Position numbers and translations under genes: made by a program. The notes below the pieces were generated by a model, which saw nothing but the letters and a program-made list of their open reading frames with translations, was not told where the DNA came from and did no database searches. A stretch of DNA of 64,000 nt from Bacteroidota bacterium (GTDB taxonomy: Bacteria; Bacteroidota; Bacteroidia; Sphingobacteriales; Sphingobacteriaceae), in NCBI GenBank assembly GCA_026224775.1, contig JAMFRP010000026.1, positions 310,001 to 374,000 on the forward strand, written 5' to 3'. Below, piece after piece: positions 62,432 to 64,000 of this stretch. The stretch's first letter is position 1. Each line of letters starts with the position of its first letter.

Positions 62432-64000
62432 ATGAAGTATTACAAAATTGCAGTTATGCTTTTGCTGTGTGTTACTATCCGTAACAGCTACGCCCAAAAT
62501 ACCGACGAGCCGGTAACTAAATATGATCAGTACCAGGTTTTTACACCAACTTTTTATCATGATAAAGGCAACGAATACCGTACCGCAAGCGGCGCGCCCG
62601 GTGTTAAATACTGGCAAAACAGTGCCGATTATAAAATAAACGTAACACTGGATACCACTGCGCATAAAGTGAGTGGCAGCGCGACTATTATCTACACTAA
62701 CAACAGTCCAGACCCAATGGCCTTCCTATGGTTGCAGTTGGATCAGAATATTTATCGTGAAGATTCACGCGGTACTGCCACTAGTCCGGTAGGTGGTACG
62801 CGTAATTCAGTACATAACTTTACGGATGGCGATGAAATTAGAGCGGTATACATCATCAAAAACGGCAAGGCCGAAAAAGCTGATTATATAGTGAGCGATA
62901 CCCGCATGCAGATCAGGCTAAAAGATACTCTACGCACAAACGGTACCAAAATTCAAATAAAAGTGGAATATGCTTTTACTGTACCTGAATATGGTACCGA
63001 TCGCATGGGCCGTATGCATACCAAAAATGGCTGGATATATGAGATAGCGGAGTGGTACCCTCGCATGGAGGTTTATGATGATGTAACCGGCTGGAATGTA
63101 ATCCCATACATGGGCGGTGCCGAGTTTTACCTGGATTACGGTAATTTCGATTTTACAATAACAGCACCATCCAACTTAGTTGTAGTTGGCTCCGGCGAAT
63201 TATTGAACCCAACCGAGGTACTAACCCCGGGCGAGATCAGCAAATTGGCAGCAGCTAAAAATAGCGACAAAACTTTATTTGTAAAGGATTCCACCGATGT
63301 GGCTAATGGCGATGTTCTTCTCAATAAAGCTGAATTAACCTGGCATTTCTTCTGTAAAAATTCCCGCGATGTATCCTGGGCTGCATCTAAGGCTTTTTTG
63401 TGGGATGCCGCGCGTATCAATCTGCCAAATGGTAAAAAAGCGCTGGCACAGTCGGTTTACCCAATTGAATCAAAAGGTCAGAATGCATGGAGCAGATCAA
63501 CAGAATATGTAAAGGCAGCTATTGAATTATATTCAAATAAATGGTTCCCTTACACTTACCCGGTAGCTACTAATGTGGCAGGTACGGTTAGCGGTATGGA
63601 ATATCCGGGGATTGTATTTTGCGGATCAGACCAAAAAACAGGTGAGCTTTGGGAAGTTACTAATCATGAGTTTGGCCACAACTGGTTCCCGATGATCGTT
63701 GGCTCCAACGAACGCAAATTTGCCTGGATGGATGAAGGCTTTAATACCTTTATTAATAAGGTAGATACCAAAGTATTTAACAATGGCGAATACTATCAAA
63801 AGCAGGATGTAGAGCGCAACGCACAGGGCATGTTCCCCCCTGATGCAAATTCTATTATGACTTTGCCTGATGTTACGCCGGATAGCTTCTCAGGTATGTC
63901 GGAATATGAAAAACCAGCACTAGCATTAACCGTTTTGCGTGAACAGATTTTGGGCGAAGACAGGTTCGATTATGCGTTTCAAACTTATATTAAACGCTGG
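62432..64000 (+). CDS. M1-family metallopeptidase (aminopeptidase N-like), 3' end outside window
   Basis: The first 523 codons of a secreted or periplasmic zinc peptidase. A signal peptide ([18 protein letters not shown], ending SYAQ) is followed by the beta-rich M1 N-terminal domain ([18 protein letters not shown]). The substrate-binding exopeptidase motif GAMEN is present as SGMEYPG, and the zinc site is HEFGH (His412 to His416), with the third ligand expected in WMDEGFNTF. The change from GAMEN to GMEYP is usual for the bacterial M1 branch related to this group. The frame is open to the end of the window. Confidence 0.92.
   Translation, partial: MKYYKIAVMLLLCVTIRNSYAQNTDEPVTKYDQYQVFTPTFYHDKGNEYRTASGAPGVKYWQNSADYKINVTLDTTAHKVSGSATIIYTNNSPDPMAFLWLQLDQNIYREDSRGTATSPVGGTRNSVHNFTDGDEIRAVYIIKNGKAEKADYIVSDTRMQIRLKDTLRTNGTKIQIKVEYAFTVPEYGTDRMGRMHTKNGWIYEIAEWYPRMEVYDDVTGWNVIPYMGGAEFYLDYGNFDFTITAPSNLVVVGSGELLNPTEVLTPGEISKLAAAKNSDKTLFVKDSTDVANGDVLLNKAELTWHFFCKNSRDVSWAASKAFLWDAARINLPNGKKALAQSVYPIESKGQNAWSRSTEYVKAAIELYSNKWFPYTYPVATNVAGTVSGMEYPGIVFCGSDQKTGELWEVTNHEFGHNWFPMIVGSNERKFAWMDEGFNTFINKVDTKVFNNGEYYQKQDVERNAQGMFPPDANSIMTLPDVTPDSFSGMSEYEKPALALTVLREQILGEDRFDYAFQTYIKRW

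Noticed and set aside
62360..62665. Minus-strand reading frame over the M1 peptidase start
   Set aside because: It is antisense to the signal peptide and first domain of a clear peptidase.

Overview
The window looks like a chromosomal segment of an AT-leaning Bacteroidota bacterium, most likely family Sphingobacteriaceae (Mucilaginibacter/Pedobacter type). This is inferred from gene content (DUF3667, DUF3822, DUF4199, BatA-type and GH3 proteins, MacB-like permeases ending in SLRSE), from several promoters matching the Bacteroidota -7 box TAnnTTTG, from the scarcity of strong Shine-Dalgarno sites, and from dispersed inverted repeats between genes. No rRNA, tRNA, CRISPR, transposase or phage gene was seen.

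Layout. 1-1763: the end of a TetR-family regulator, a palindromic operator, a short-chain dehydrogenase and a convergent FMN reductase. 1787-26048: one large system. A minus-strand pair (NtrC-type response regulator and histidine kinase) diverges from an operon of a periplasmic adaptor, an ABC ATPase and seven consecutive MacB/FtsX-type permeases of about 800 residues each. A second plus-strand unit follows with another ABC ATPase and a TolC-type outer-membrane protein. A tandem-repeat element of the same design lies upstream of both plus-strand units, so they probably form one regulon. 26145-36769: mixed genes (beta-barrel protein, DUF3667, NupG-like transporter, bifunctional nuclease, TPR protein, ChrA, lipoprotein, DnaB, RlmB, mannose-1-phosphate guanylyltransferase). 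37019-49388: RecQ, OsmC, an OmpA-family protein, an ABC-F ATPase, a 28-residue membrane peptide, SRPBCC, PyrE, NUDIX, CoaD, RsmD, DUF3822 and a RecD-like helicase, with REP-like repeats between them. 49556-54803: BatA-like protein, a dihydroorotase homologue that has lost its metal ligands, an acidic protein and two DUF4199 membrane proteins. 54871-62229 (minus strand): RseP, Dxr, a four-helix-bundle protein, a GH3 protein, a membrane protein and two family 2 glycosyltransferases. 62432-64000: a truncated M1 metallopeptidase.

How the parts fit. The 1787-26048 block can be read as a stress-sensing tripartite export or lipoprotein-trafficking system: kinase and regulator control the adaptor, two ATPases, seven alternative permeases and the outer-membrane channel. 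The points most worth following are the shared tandem 22-bp-period elements; permease spacers that are nearly identical in alternate positions although the permeases themselves are very different; the degenerate dihydroorotase; the zero-gap divergent pyrE/NUDIX start codons; and three families of imperfect inverted repeats.
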